64,000 bases of DNA from Branchiostoma belcheri (Eukaryota; Chordata; Leptocardii; Amphioxiformes; Branchiostomatidae). This document shows, piece by piece, positions 1 through 13,307 of the stretch (within the stretch, counting starts at the first letter, position 1; every line of letters begins with the position of its first letter). The notes beneath the pieces were generated by a model that was not told the DNA's origin, searched no databases, and saw nothing but the letters and a program-made list of their open reading frames with translations. The DNA is taken from positions 118,417-182,416 of the forward strand of contig NW_017803895.1 of the NCBI RefSeq assembly GCF_001625305.1, read 5' to 3'. A program made the position numbers and the translations under genes.

Positions 1-3000
1 GCCTTGGTCGATCAGATCCTCTCTAGAGTTTTCGTTCTTCCGCCAATCGACAAGAAACTTCACTTCCGTTGCTCCGGCGTCGTCTGCGTTTTGAATGAGT
101 TCTTTGAAGATCCCAGCTCCCTCGGGGTAGTCGTTCAATATGTTCTTAAGACGCTGTGTGACTTTCTCGTGCTGCCCACACTGGTCGAACCCGAACTCCT
201 CGGCACTGACGACCCTCTGGCTGAGAGATGGCACCTCGAGCAGTTGTGCTGTGTCTAACGGTATCAGTTTGTGGAGAGGCTTGAATTCTTCATCCTCTAG
301 TAAATCCTGTGCATCGCTCCAAGATACATCATTGTACGTGCACTCGCTCACAGGTGCCAATGTCAGACGACGGCTGTCCTTCGTTGCTATGGGAACTAAT
401 ATGTCGTCTCGTACCTCTTCAAGGATGTCTGGGTGGCTGACTAACCAACCTATAATGTCCACAGATAACTTCAGATCTCTTTCTGACGACATTTTCCGCG
501 CCGATTGAATTTCATGCAACGTTTTCACCAGATCCGTTTTGTCGAGATTCTGTTTGACGCCAGCGTTCCTGAACAACTGCTTGAAGTCACGAAAGTCCTC
601 GGGCAGAATGAATCTGTATGGTGCAAGGTCAAGTGTGATGTTGAACGGGCAGATCAGCGCCACTGCATTCGGTGCTGCGAGCCCGTCACCCTGCCAGATC
701 CAGGGAGGGAACTCTGGAGAAGACAGTGGCTGTAGGACAGCTTTCTCTCCTGCTTCCAACCTTGCGTCAATGTGCTGATAGATCTCGGTCAACATCTGCA
801 CAACATGGTGCTTGGGAAGGTGTGGTGGCCTGGTGTAATGGGTACATACCGTTCTGAGTTGCCCGACGACTTTCTCGATCGGCAATCTGTTCTTGTTCCA
901 TCCAAAAGCAGAGATGAAATCATCAGATGTCTTCCCATCAACAATCGGCATGGTCGCGCCGACCAGCTCTGCACACTCCAAACCTCGAGCCTCTCTTGGG
1001 CTTACAAATACGGCCTTGCTTTTCTCAGGATACCATTGCAGACCTGCCAGATAGGACTTGGGTCTTTCTGAGCAGACCGGTAAGAAGTTCACGTCCATTA
1101 GGGCAGCTTTAAGGAGTGCGCCGTTGACGGGAGTGATGAGCATTCCGTGAGAAAGTACGGACATGATTGCAACGGCCTTTCGTTTTGCATCAGACAGGGT
1201 CAACTTTCCAGATTGATAGAAGGTCTGTACATTCTTAGCACTGCGTAGAATGTCGTGTGCAGATAGGTTCCGTCTCATCCCAAGCTCCAGCAGAGATGTC
1301 AGTACGATCTTGTTCTCATATGGTGGTCCTGGGAAGACTGGTTCACCCAGTAACACATCGGACACCGCCTCTTCGGGGTTGAACAGCTCGGTGGGGGTCA
1401 CTTTGGTGTTACTGTTGGTCGTCACGAATGCCAAAGTTTGGATTTGGTTGACGATGTTCGAATCCTTGGACTTTAAAGTGTGGAGATTCCTGAGAATCCA
1501 CAGCATAAGAGAGTCCGCGTGTTCTGTTGTGTAGTCGCCCCGGCGAACCTTCTCTATCATCCGCGCCAAAAGCTGTGCTGTACTCAGTTGTTGGAGACCA
1601 ACAAGACGCCCAAGAGTCTGTGATTCCAGGTCGTTAGTGACGATGACTGTTGTGGGAAAGGATAAACCTTCAGGTAGGGGGTCAGTAGTCAGGTCTGGGG
1701 CGATCTGTCGCATCGTTCCTTCGGGATCCAAGGCTGCCAGGTATCTTGGTTTCAAGTTTGTGTCATCAACAGCTTGAAAGATGGGTAGTTTGGCCAGCAG
1801 TCCATGCTCCTTGTCGTTTAAGTTCTCACCTTTGGCAAAGAAAGTCAGTAACGCGCCTTTAGCTTCGGGATTCAATGTATTGACCTTTGGGACCACTTTG
1901 TTCGCTCCGACGACAAGCAGGAGCTTGAGAAGCCCTGATGGGGTACAGCGGTGAATGAACTCCTCAAGCTTCGGGTGGTTCAGGTAAGATGGCGCGTCCT
2001 CAAGCACTGTGGCGTCCACGTCACGGACTAGGCTCTTGATGACGTCAGGTATCGTCGTTTCGCCATATTTGGGACGGATCACTCTCGAGGGCTGTTCGAG
2101 TCGGACCAGTCGAGTCTTGCTCATTACGGGAAGAATAGGAAGGCCGACGAAGGGGCTGAGATCGTTGGGAAAGTGATCTCGTAGATAGCGCCACAGCTGG
2201 GCTAACCATTCCACGGAAGGCTGCTGCGAACGCGCGGGGTGCCAAGTCACATGACTTACCTGCAACCAATCAGGTGGCAGTGCGTCTCTCAGGTGAGTGG
2301 CAACAAGCTGCGGGGTGAGATGACGCAGGTTGAGGCAAGGGGTGCGGGCTGTCAGGAGGAAAATGTTAGAGACTATTCAAAAAGGTTTTTCTCCTTTTAT
2401 CACTGTCATTGAAAGATACAAATACACAAACAGACACACACATTTATAGTACAAAAGGTTAATGAATACACTATATAAAATGTGACAGTTCCACAAAAAT
2501 GTGGGGGAAATATATTATATGTATTATGTGTATTATGTGATTGTAAACCATGCATCTATTCAGCACTATAATAGGCTGCGATTGCAAGGGTAGTGTTTGA
2601 CCCATAAACCAATTATAATATATACTAATAGAAGCCCAATATCTGTAAGGTTTGAGTACGTACCTTTTTTGTCTACCTCTGTCGCAGCCATCTGCAGATG
2701 GTGTAGAGTAGGTTTGTTGATGCCCGTGTCAAGGAAACGCCTCTCGAGTCCCGGAAGAAGAGTTCTGGGATGCTGTTCAGATTCTATGAAGATCGTTTTG
2801 TCGTCTTTTGAGAACGTTGTGAAAGTCTTGTCGGCCAATGGAAGGAGTTCAATCCCTTCCATTGCGTCATAGTTCTTGTCGTCAAGCGCGTACTGTAGCC
2901 AGGCCAGTTTGTGCTTTCTGGAACCGTTTTGCACGCCCGTTCTCTTCATGGTTGTCCTCAGCAGCTCTGGGGTGACTTCGTTGAGACAAGAGCGGGAGAA

Positions 3001-3089
3001 CGTGTCGTCGATTGCCTGCATGACGTGTTTTGGCAGCGTCACCACATCTAGTCCGGCACCGACCAGGTACTCTAGAACTGCAGTTGGAA

Positions 3090-3120
<31 letters not shown>

Positions 3121-6100
3121 TTCACCGCTCTCAGTCATCTGTCGACCACGCTTGCCTCCACAGCTCTCCACTGTCTTCTGCCCCTGTGCTATCCTGTGCA
3201 GTTGGAACAGACGTCCTGTTGAAGACTGCATCTCTCGGCGTGATCCACTTCTCACCATTTGCTGGTGTCCACACAACCTTCTGAGTGAGAACGTCCTTGA
3301 AGAACGGATTGAGAGCTCTATCCCAGTGCTGAGCCGTGTGTTGCTTGTCTGGGAGCGCCGCGTAGAGGGCGTCTTTCTTACAGTACTGCGTGGCGTCGGT
3401 GATGAGGCGGGCGTAGGCAGAGGGTAGGATCTCCCGTACGAGAACCTCGTTCCACCTGAACAGGAGAAAGGAAAGGCTCTGTTTTTCTTTGTTGATAACA
3501 GTATGAACAGACATCTAAAATAGGACGTTTTGATGGGGGCAGTTGTGAAGATTATAATGTAATACATTAACAAAGGTTTAGCTACAGGTATTAAATTGAA
3601 CTTGTCAGAGGATTTCCTGAGATGATTACTTCATCGGGTCACCCGCTTTCTCATATTTCTTGCAAAGATGAAGGGAAGCGTGTCTTAAACAGCCTTTTCC
3701 TCCTGGCGCCGTAAAAGACAATATAAGAAATACACCTTTAGAATTTAGAGATGTGCTTTCTTACAAGGAGTAACAATACCGCATTTTCACGGAGATAATA
3801 ACGAGAAATCCTACCTTGCTGCGGAGTCGCTCTTCTGGTCCGTCCCTGTCCACTTCAGACTCCTCCTGTTGTCGCTGACGCCGAAGAAGCCGTGCACGTG
3901 GACAGGCAGGCCGGTGGACTCGTGTCCTGCAGGCAGCGGCAGGAAGCAGAAGGTTCGACCTTCAATGTTTGTGCCACCGGACAGCGGCATCGCCACTCCT
4001 ACCCAGGGGAGCAAGCTGAGCTCTTCAGACAGCTTCTTTGCCTCTTCTGAGATCCCCCGTCCCTTCACGTAGTTTGTGACCAGCCAGTTTCGTGTAGGTA
4101 AACCGTATGCGTCCACCGCCATTGAGAACTGTCTGGTATTGACGACTGTCTCCCGGTTGTCTATCGGTACTGCTAGGGAGTCTTTCACGTCAGCTGTGAA
4201 ACGGGTTTCCTCTTCTTGTTGAGACTGGCTGCTCATGGAAACGCGATAGTCTGTGGCGATGTGGCCTGACTCTTCTCTGGTCATCAGTTTGATAGACCGT
4301 ACGTGATGCAGGAACAGCAGGACAATGTCGCCATCTGACTTGAAGGAGTCAAACAAGTCCACGATTTTCTGATAGTTATAGATAGTCTTGGAAATCTTTA
4401 ATGGCGTCTGTCTCAAGGGAAATCGGAAGATCGTCCCGCGGAAGAATCCGGTCTTGAAGGGATCTTCGGCACCCTCGAAGAGGTTTTTGAGAGGAGAGAA
4501 CTGGTCTTGTAGGCTCTGGATCTCCTCAGCATCTTCCTGTAGGTGCCAGATACGGCCTTTCTGCCGAACGCCGTCTATGCGGAAGATGTCCTCGTGTGGA
4601 TCAAAGATGGCGACGTGATGTCCGCTCACGATCATCGGGAGATCTAGAACCAAGATATAGCACAGAATTTTGGACATGCTATTACACTGAGATGTTCATC
4701 AGACTTTACTGTCAACGTTGTGTCCTAACCAAATGCTGTCAATTGGACAAAAAAAGTCACAGATTCCATTTTCATATTGCTGCACAGCGCTACAGTACGC
4801 AATTTTTGTTGCGCAGGCGTTGGAGTGTAGGGATGACTTCATCATCCCGCAGTACATATAAGACTGCTACAGAAAACCTGCAGCTGCTGGGGACAACGTC
4901 CTCCGGCGCGACCCAGCAGCAGCCACGGGCCTCATCGAACGAACCTCCCGCCGGTGTTCTGGGACATCTGGGATCCCCAGGATTATTGAGGTCCCTTTAA
5001 TTGTTGGCAAATTTAGTGGGGCGTGTGGCGCAGCGGCAGAGTGCTCGACTTGAAACCAAGAGGTCCCGGGTTCGAGTCTTGACATGCTACCGATCTTGTG
5101 CCCTTGGGAAAGGCACTTCGCACGACTTTCCTCACTTCGCTCAGGTGAAAATTAGTATTGTATTGTCCCATGTGTTGGTAGCGGCATTAATATAAGTTGA
5201 TAAAACTTGAGTACGTGTGCCACCACCACGTATTATGATTACATGTTGGAATATAAAAAAAAAAATTGGGCAACAGGGCGCGTGGCCTAAGACTAGGCGA
5301 GCCCAAATTTAAACCAATAATGTCGTATCGCCGGATCTTCCATTCAATGCCTAACAAAGCCATCAACATTAGGTTCATCCGACGGTATAATTCATAATCG
5401 AACAATAACCATTGTATATATTGTCTTTATTTATTATATATATTAAGCGTTTGCTGGCGGAAGCATGGTAAAAGCTCACACGCAACTGCGGCGACCACCC
5501 CTGTCACAATCTAAACATTCGTCATGTTTAAACAAAGCAGCAGCAACTCCGCTGTTGTTGTCGAATCCATTTCCCAAGTCCACGTGTCTTGAGCACGTTT
5601 TGGAATATTCCATTTCGTGCCTTTGTCTGAAGCATATTTCGGAATATTCCATAACGTGCCTTCGGTATGAATAATTATTCACCATTCCGTCAATCATTCG
5701 TGATTGACAGAGTGGCCGGTCACGTTTTGGAACATTCCAAATCGTGCTCCAGCTGCGCCATGATTTGGAATACAACGTGTGGAATTCCGGTTGCATTCCA
5801 ACACGTGGTCCATTCCAAAACATGATTTGGAATAGCACGTTTTGGAATGCAACAACGCGATCTCATATATATCAATTACCGTTACCGCAATGCATGTCGG
5901 GATTTATCGCCTCCCCCCGACTTTTAGCCATACAATGGGTCCTACCTGTAAGATGGTACACAGAGTTGAATCCCAGCCCAAATCGTCCTATCTTCATGGG
6001 GTCGCCCTTCTTCACGCTCCTGGCTGTATTCTGGATGTTGTTCCAGTCCTGCTCGGTGAAGCAGGCGTCGTTGTAGGCGCACAAGGCCGGGCCCTGGTAC

Positions 6101-7149
6101 GGCGCCAGAAGTTTGGGAGAGTGGAGTGTCCGGGTGCCGTACTGGGTCCTGTCGTACAGAAACCGCACCTCGCTGGCTTCGGCATCCTCGGCGTTCTGTA
6201 TCAACTCCTGGTAGGGGGAAAGGAACATGTTTCATGATCATAAAAAGAAAAGCAGAAGTAACAAATATACAAGAAGTGAATAGAACAGCAGTATCCCATA
6301 TATGATTATCTAAATAATCATTTGATTATTTAGATAATTATTTGATCATGTATGATCATGAATTGTTATCTGATCATGATCATGCATGATCATGAATTGT
6401 TATCTGTATTTAATGTCTGTTATGTGAACGTTACAAAAATGTTGTCCTTCCTGTAGCAATTTTATAAAGCCAATCAGTATTTTCGATCTTAATGTGTAAC
6501 CAAGTTTGAATGCCGGTAATTGTTAATAACCTTGATGATTTTTACGTTTATTTAAAAAAAAAAGTACCTTTACTGAATAGAAATGTTGACATGAAAGGGC
6601 GTCATAGTGTTTCGACCTGACCAGGCCGTCGGATTAAATATGAATTTTATTAATGAATGAATGAAGACCTTTATTGTACACACAAACCCACTGGGTTTTA
6701 GTACAGGTCACAACAAAAGGATGGGATATAGATAACGTTACATATAAAGTTCTTCTATATACACCGTCAAGTAGCTACAATCAAGTAAATTCGGTTTCTT
6801 GTTGTTTCTTAGTAATGGCAAAAAGGTAAGAACAGGTATGTTTCAATATAGAAGGTTTGTCTAAGCTCATTCGAAATATAAATTTATCTGTACAGCTTGG
6901 ATGCATATTAAATAAGGGGAACATAGTTTGTATCAGATTATAAAGATCTGTTCTCTCTTTGTGGTATTTTATTAATATGTTCCATTCATATATCCGTACC
7001 TTTTTCAGCGGTATTCATATCCTTACTGAAACAATATATACATAATGCATTTTTGCTCACCTTCAGAATCTGTCCCCCGTCTGGATACCTGTTGAGAATT
7101 TCCTGAAGGTATATATACAGCGGCGGGGTCGACTGGCCAAATTTGTGTC
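1..7149 (-). CDS. Sacsin-like protein (HSP90-type ATPase / SIRPT repeat), partial, multi-exon
   Basis: Exons read on the minus strand with matching codon phase: 7061-7149, 5946-6207, 3815-4643, 3172-3455, 2664-3077 and 1-2348 (continuing off the window). The protein begins [10 protein letters not shown] and carries [18 protein letters not shown] (ATPase N-box) and [14 protein letters not shown] (G-box), then [10 protein letters not shown] and [12 protein letters not shown]. These features are typical of the first sacsin repeat. The 782-codon exon 1-2348 ends in a second ATPase start ([20 protein letters not shown] then [11 protein letters not shown]), so repeat 2 begins at the window edge. 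Sacsin is a giant cytosolic co-chaperone linked to HSP70/HSP90 and intermediate filaments; that role is known for the vertebrate protein and only inferred here. Vertebrate sacsin is mostly one huge exon, whereas this copy is split. Between 3078 and 3171 the frame changes; a small GT-AG intron would repair it (see findings). The true 5' end lies upstream of 7149. Sacsin itself or a paralogue cannot be decided. Confidence 0.85.
3091..3120. repeat. (ATC)10 trinucleotide microsatellite
   Basis: Ten ATC units. On the minus strand the sacsin-like frame reads them as a run of ten aspartates if no intron is present. The repeat lies inside the proposed 94-bp intron 3078-3171 and is a likely site of length variation. 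Confidence 0.9.
5016..5195 (+). mobile_element. tRNA-derived SINE (copy 1)
   Basis: The tRNA-like head has pol III A box TGGCGCAGCGG (5026-5036) and B box GGTTCGAGTCT (5069-5079). It is followed by a shared body beginning CCCTTGGGAAAGGCACTT (5101-5118). The same head-plus-body arrangement recurs on the minus strand near 12.2 kb and 23.6 kb, which identifies it as a SINE and not a tRNA gene. It lies in an intron of the sacsin-like gene, antisense to it. Confidence 0.75.
5590..5860. repeat. Cluster of nested palindromes around TGGAATATTCCA
   Basis: At least three near-perfect dyads of about 26-28 bp with GCACG/CGTGC ends and a GGAATATTCC or GGAACATTCC core (cores at 5602-5611, 5641-5650, 5729-5738). 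More TGGAAT/ATTCCA and CACGTG half-sites follow to 5860. The cluster lies in an intron of the sacsin-like gene. Each core contains GAAnnTTC, the minimal heat-shock-element inverted pair. Confidence 0.7.
6300..6410. repeat. AT-rich palindromic repeats (ATGATCAT)
   Basis: Repeated self-complementary units (TGATCATGATCATG and TGATTATTTAGATAATTA types) in an intron of the sacsin-like gene. Simple-sequence palindromes with no gene seen. The flank 6640-6720 looks like a decayed retroelement end (CTTTATTGTACACAC). Confidence 0.5.
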
Positions 7150-7981
7150 CTGTAGACAAGAGAGGCAGTTCGTCAGAGGAAAGGAGTTTTTTTTAATTCA
7201 TCAAAACATGAAAACATAACAAAGACAGTGTGACGCTGCACTCAATGTTATAACTTATATTAACAGCGCCACACAACAAAAAAGTACAATTAAGTTTTAA
7301 CATTTAACCCTATCTAGACCGGGCTTTTTTGGGCTTAGTGGGACAGGGGGGCTCATTCGACCCCCCCTCCCTTCCCTCAGAACTCGAGAATGGTATGTCG
7401 TATGACCACCAAATTTTCAAAGGATAGTGTACTAGTAAAAATTCATCATAACTAAAATTTTTATGTCGTTACGACGTAATATGGCGTCATTATGACGTCA
7501 TTAATTTGATTTTATTGGCCAGTCTAGATAGATTATTCCCTGAAAACTAAATGGTATACAACATAACTTTACCAAAAGTGTTAATGACAGAATATTAGGG
7601 TGTACTAAATCTTATAATGCCCATAGCAACACCGGTTACGTCATAAAATGACGTCATGCATATTTATGCATAATGCATAATTATATGTGCATGAGCCCGC
7701 GCGTGTATGCTTGAGTGTGTTTGTGTATGGGATTTGGGTTAAATACCAGTGTACATGGAAATGACACAAAAAATAATATAAAAAAACACATTTTAAAGGC
7801 CTGTATAAAAACATACGTAGAAAAACGCTAGTGACCATTGCTAGATATAAATAAATTCCATATTTAACGAAACGACAGGAGGAGTAGAAACATGAGGGAA
7901 AACAGCATCCATACCCCTATGGTATGGAAAAAAACATATCAATCTATTTCCTCTGTATACATATAGGAATATGTAACTTAC

Positions 7982-8073
7982 GTTCTGCCATGATGCAGAA
8001 GGTTCAGAACCAAGTCTTTCACTGTCCCATCGTCATAGTCAGTCCGTTTGGCGCCGGTGTAGAAAACAGTGAC
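7982..8073 (-). CDS. Candidate upstream exon, possibly of the sacsin-like gene
   Basis: A 92-bp segment lies between a strong acceptor (pyrimidine tract then CCACAG at 8074-8080) and a strong donor (GTAAGT at 7976-7981). One frame is open and reads VTVFYTGAKRTDYDDGTVKD then LVLNLLHHGR. The ubiquitin-like N-terminus of sacsin would fit here, but the similarity is weak. The exon ends with two leftover bases while the next recognised exon (7149) needs one, so another small exon must lie between them or this belongs to a different transcript. Confidence 0.3.
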
Positions 8074-11000
8074 CTGTGGCGGGGGGACAGGAGGCAGAAG
8101 AACTTTTAGAAGAACTTTATTGCACGGCAATTGCACATGGTACAATGCATGTCACAAACAAGAATTCGGAGATCTCATACCTCCATGAAATATATGAGTT
8201 TTTGCCTCCGGGGGAGGAGACATCCTTCCGCGGAAGGGCTTTGTGAGAGTTTTAGAATTTCACGTTCGCAGCGATTCCTCGCGTTTGAGTGGACAGATTC
8301 TTTTGAGACTCGGTATATGTTTTGCTATCGGGCTGCAGATGATGCACGTTCTTTTGTTTTTATTGTATATGTGTTTTCGGGCGTGAAAATGGAGCCTTTT
8401 GATGGCCCCAGAACACCCCTTGAGTGAGAAAGTGGGTCGCGACCGTCGATCTTTTGCGTGTGTCAGATATAGTCGGTCTCGTCCACAGTCGCACAGAGGG
8501 GTGACGGGTCTCAATAAATTCTTAGTCTTGCGGCGCGCAACAATTGTTGTGCACATACATCTTCTGTATGCGAGGCGCAACAAATGTTGTTTGGAGGGTA
8601 TTTTTAGTACGCGTTCATAGGACGCGTGATCGGCAGCAACTTCCGGGTTGGTCAATGGGTCAGGGGTCAACGTACTCTTGCGCAATCTTTGTTTTGGATG
8701 TTTTCGGCGTATATTACGACTACTAACTTACAAATACCGCGGTATACGGTCTCAGACGTTCTCGGCGTGCATTTTTACCGAGGATCAGACCTTTACTTCC
8801 CCGATTTATACGAAGAATTGGCGGAAAATGGAGGAAGTGACCGTCTGATTTAACGGTTCCGGTTGTCATTCTGAGTTTCATTACGAGTTCATTGCGGCAG
8901 ATTAAATAGAATTTCATAAGTTCATGGGTACATGTTATGGGCTGCAGATGAAAATGTTGACCTGTGTTAACACAACCTGGAACGCTAAACACATAAAATT
9001 CAACACCATCAACTATACGTAACAAACAACATATAGAAATATACAATAAAAAGCCCGGAGGTATAAAATCTCAGATTTTACTTGTTGTAAATGTTTTTAT
9101 TTGTTTCATTGACTCCCTGAAGTAAAATTCGACCCCTAAGAACATTGACGGGGAGGGCGGCTTGACCAAAAAATTGGAAAATGTGGAGTAGTCCAGTTTC
9201 CTGTCTCGAAAATTACAGTTCAAGCTCATTTAATACTGTCGCAACAGGTACTCAATAGTGACGTATATTGTATTATTACTTTTCACATACATATACATGT
9301 ACGTAATATTAAACATGAATGTACATGTACGTAATATTAAACAACTTCATACCTTCGCAAATAATGTTAACCTTCATGATTGACAAATAGAGAAATGTCT
9401 CAATGTCTCATTATCTGCATGAACTATTATATAAATTTGTCATATTCTCCACCCAATGACAGTCCTATTTTAAACAAAGAAAGCTATTCTTGAATTTCTG
9501 CATATAAATCCATTTGGACTCAGTTATGCTATCAGCATCAGGACAATCATGACATTTTCTGCCGAGGCACTGAAGCAAATAATTTTTTACAATCGACAAA
9601 CTGAGAAATTTTCATAAAGTAACCCATCTATAGATGACACGAGTCCTGTCAAAATACAGCATAAGGATGCATGTTAACTTTTTCCCAATCACCATCCACC
9701 CACTACACGGGAAAAGTGGAATAGCCCAGTTTCAGGTACTTGCCCAAAGTTTCGGTGAGTCACACTGACCGAGCCGGTTCGTATCTGGCATGGGCACTTA
9801 CATTTCAGTCACCGACTATTACAGTGTATAATATACTTAAAATGCCGCTAATATCGATTATTTCCAGAGCTTCTTGAGCAGACTGACTAGATTGCCATAA
9901 CGCTAACCTACCTGCCAGTTTCTGTGACTTCAAGTTCGCACCATATAACAACAGCTGCAAAATACGTGTGGGCAATCGAATGATAATAACAAAATGTCGG
10001 GTTGTTATTCTTCAAGAGGGAGCTGTTCTGGGTCAATATAACGGGTGGAAACTACTCGTATCCTCGGCAACCCGCCCGGCCGCCGTCGTCGAACAAGTCA
10101 TGCACCCTGTTGTGGATCACAATACCCGCAGAGACGGTGTTAGTCGGGAAAAGTCTGAGAATTCGAAGGGAATCCGCCCAGCTTGTTGTACAAACGGCCT
10201 AACAAAGGCCACCACAACAAGTTGAGAAATAAGCTGAAGTTAAGATAGGAACTGGCAACTACAAGTTTATAGGGCAAGGGTGGGGGGAGAAAAAAAAGAC
10301 GTCCGTCTCTCCAAGCATCCGACAAGGAGAGGAGGAGGTTTTAGAACCCGGGAAGATTTCGAACTCTCCGCGTGTATTTACTGTCTTCTGATTGGCTGTT
10401 CTACACGTGGCCCCCGCATGATTCAAGAGTGATTTCGCAACGTTCCAACCCTGTGGGCCTAACTAAAACAAAGCTCTGTTCCTGGCGTCTTGCATATAAT
10501 CAGCATTTCCTGTGTGGCCTTTTGACCACGTGCTGTTCTGTCTGTCAATATTCTTCACCCACCTACGTGCTAAGATCCTAGTACTTTAATCAAACAAACA
10601 TACACACATCGTACACTGATAATGCACCCAAAACAATACTTCTGTTTCCTGAAGTAAAAGTTGACTCCAATGTAGATCATTGACGGGGAGGGCGGCTTGA
10701 TAAAAGACTGGAAAATGTGGAGCAGTCCAGTTTCCTGTCTTGAAAATTACAACAGCATCAAATGACCCAACACCTCAAAACACACTGAAAAACAAGCTGT
10801 TTAACGTCACCAGGATCATTCCGATGCCTTCCTGTCCTATGCAAATGAGGTTAGACCCCCTGTTTTCGCGTTGCATTCTGGGGATGGGAAACTGGTGAAT
10901 AACGCGTTCTACGGTGACCTGCGGTTCGACTGGATTCGGGGGTGGCCGGTAGCACCGATGAGGGGAGGGAGCAGTGAATGAAGCTTCCATTGGGATTCTA

Positions 11001-12070
11001 TGGTGAAACCACTAGAAACAAGCACTTTAAAACACATTTACTTTTATTCCAAACCTCAAGTCTTTACCCCCACTGCAAAGCCGAATTTGTCAGGTTTCTT
11101 TTGGCACAAATAGTGGAAGTTCGACTCCTGCTTATTTTTGAGTTACAGCCCAAATACTGAAATGATACCTGGATTTCACCCCCTGTCCAAGTGGAACAGT
11201 CCATTCAGCCAGGACCTATCTCGGGGCCGATAGAAGGCCAAGTCTTGCTGAAGGTCAAACGTTTTGGGCAGATTTGAAAAAAAATTACATTCTTCTGTCC
11301 TCCTTACCACAAAACTGGGCCTTTCTGTGCAAAATCTGCCCAGGAAAAAAATTATTTAAAAAATAAGTCCAAAAATTTGCATGCGCTTACACTGGTCCCC
11401 CTCCATGAGTGCGCAGTTTTCCAACACTTTTTTGCGGTGTAACGACGTTGATCTTTAAATCCCCAAATGTCATGATTATGAACCCAGGTAGGCTTACAGA
11501 GAAAGAAAATGTGGGGAAACAACTATGTTTGAAATAGTTGAAATTCTACACAATATAGCTTTAACGTTTTCACAAGACCCCACCCACCCACTACACGGGA
11601 AAAGTGGAATAGCCCAGTTTCAGGTACTTGCCCAAAGTTTCGGTGAGTCACACTGACGGAGCCGGTTCGATCACGAATTATACAATTTTAATCATTGATT
11701 TCGCAAATAAGAGCCTCATTTGCATGGATTATATATCAGTTGATCTTAATCTCCACTCAATGATAGCCTTATCTTAACAAAACGGCCATTATAGCACTTC
11801 CTCATGAATTACGCAAATGAGTGAAATGATTTGAATAAATTATGTTTATTGCTGTTCACCTTCACTTAACTTCCAAATGTATCATAATCTATATCCTCAG
11901 ATGTTTTGTCTCGTTTTCAATTACATGTCACAAGTGTTTCATAGTCCTATTATCGAACAAGCAGATTTATAGAATTTCCTCATCAATTATGCAAATCTGC
12001 ATTTTGACTTTATTGAAATTGCAACAATGCAATACACGCGGAACAGAGGCAGCTGTTGGTGTTGTGTCCC
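8074..12070. other. Gene-poor transposon mosaic
   Basis: No supportable gene. Related blocks recur. A block of about 110 bp containing CATTGACGGGGAGGGCGGCT occurs at 9120-9230 and 10640-10755. A block with GTGGAATAGCCCAGTTTCAG is found at 9690-9790 and 11585-11670, and diverged inverted versions sit upstream of gene A (18670-18710) and gene B (25505-25545). AT-rich tracts with TTTGCATAATT-like words (9300-9620, 11680-12000) match 20640-20870, 26170-26560 and 29700-30170 and are pieces of one repeat family. ORFs at 8131-8853 have no recognisable domain. Confidence 0.55.
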
Positions 12071-12099
12071 GCACATAGAAACAAATACTGGGCACGCAG

Positions 12100-12250
12100 A
12101 CAATAATCATTTTCACTTGAGTCTAGTGGGGAAAGTTGTCTAAAGTGCATTTCCCAAGGGCACAATCTTGATCGGTGGCATGTCAGGACTCGAACCCGGG
12201 AGTTCTTGATTCCGAGTCGCGCACGCTGCCGTTGCGCCACACGACACCGC
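12100..12250 (-). mobile_element. tRNA-derived SINE (copy 2)
   Basis: On the minus strand, A box TGGCGCAACGG and B box GGTTCGAGTCC lie about 32 bp apart, followed by a body with CCCTTGGGAAATGCACTT. It is the same family as the copies at 5.0 kb and 23.6 kb. Confidence 0.7.
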
Positions 12251-12772
12251 ATGCTCTGCATACAAGCAAGCACCACATTGCAACCACAGATGGGCATTTT
12301 TGTCCAGTTCCTTATATAATAGTAAAGGGGTTACGAGAGACTAGTAGTATCTGATTCTATTCGAGAGAGGCCATTAGATCTCAGCAACCGTCAAATACCC
12401 GGGAGCTATCAGTAATCTTATTTATTCTTTGCTTCAGGCCAGAGGCCCATATAAAAACAGGGACAATACAAAAACAAGTACAGATAAACAAATCACATAC
12501 AGATGTCTAAAAAGTGCGGGTAATCTACACGTCGTGATTGTGTCCTACCTTGTCTAGACGCTGTGACGATCACACAGGCGGTGACTGTTGACGAGGCGAT
12601 GTCTGCAGCGAAAATGGCACCGAAACTTTCCGCGCCTTCCTGAGATATGCAGACACCTGACGTCAGTGAAACTGACGGTCAGAGCTGCGTGACGGCACAC
12701 AGCAACCACTCGTCCGACAGGGCGTACTCTTTTGTTACGTCGATGAAGGTTAGACATCCAGGTAATACGATA

Positions 12773-13118
12773 CGCCAAAAGCAGTTACTCACACACACAC
12801 GACAAGCAACTGGATAATTATGATTTTGAAAACGTCAGACGTTTCAGCTAGTATCCACTAGCTTTCGTCAGTGACTGAGAGACCAGAGGGGAAATGCAGG
12901 TTTATAACCACAAACTATTGAGTGAAGACAATTTTTCTTGTTCCTTTTTCGACTTCCAAAAAAAAATGTCTTCACTTTATTTGCATATCAATCAATAGTT
13001 TGTGCTTATAAACCTGCAATTCCCCTCTGGTCTCTCAGTCACTGACGAGTGGATACTACCTGAAACGTCTGACGTTTTTAAAATCATATCCAGTTGCTTG
13101 AGTAACTACTTTTTGGCG
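12773..13118. mobile_element. Foldback MITE, about 346 bp
   Basis: The two halves are near-complete inverted copies. The left arm begins CGCCAAAAAGCAGTTACTC and runs through AAACGTCAGACGTTTC, CAGTGACTGAGAGACCAGAG and CCACAAACTATTGA. The right arm mirrors it and ends CTACTTTTTGGCG. The centre is near 12945. No coding capacity. Confidence 0.8.
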
Positions 13119-13307
13119 TTTTCTATTGTTGTTGTTCTAAATATAGAAACCTCGTTGAAACCTAATTATAAACACCTTGTCACACATATATCCAAACACG
13201 ACTTCCCGAACACATAGCCCAAGCATAGATAGGAGTAGGCCAAGAGCAAGGTCGGTGTGGTTGATTGATTGTATACGCATTTTCCATTTTTTTTTTTTTT
13301 TTGCTTA

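Noticed and set aside
2045-2269. 74-aa minus-strand ORF
   Set aside because: It is a shadow in a different frame of the continuous sacsin-like exon.
5020-5095. Possible functional tRNA gene
   Set aside because: A and B boxes are present, but the same head is fused to a shared body at three places in the window, so it is a SINE head.
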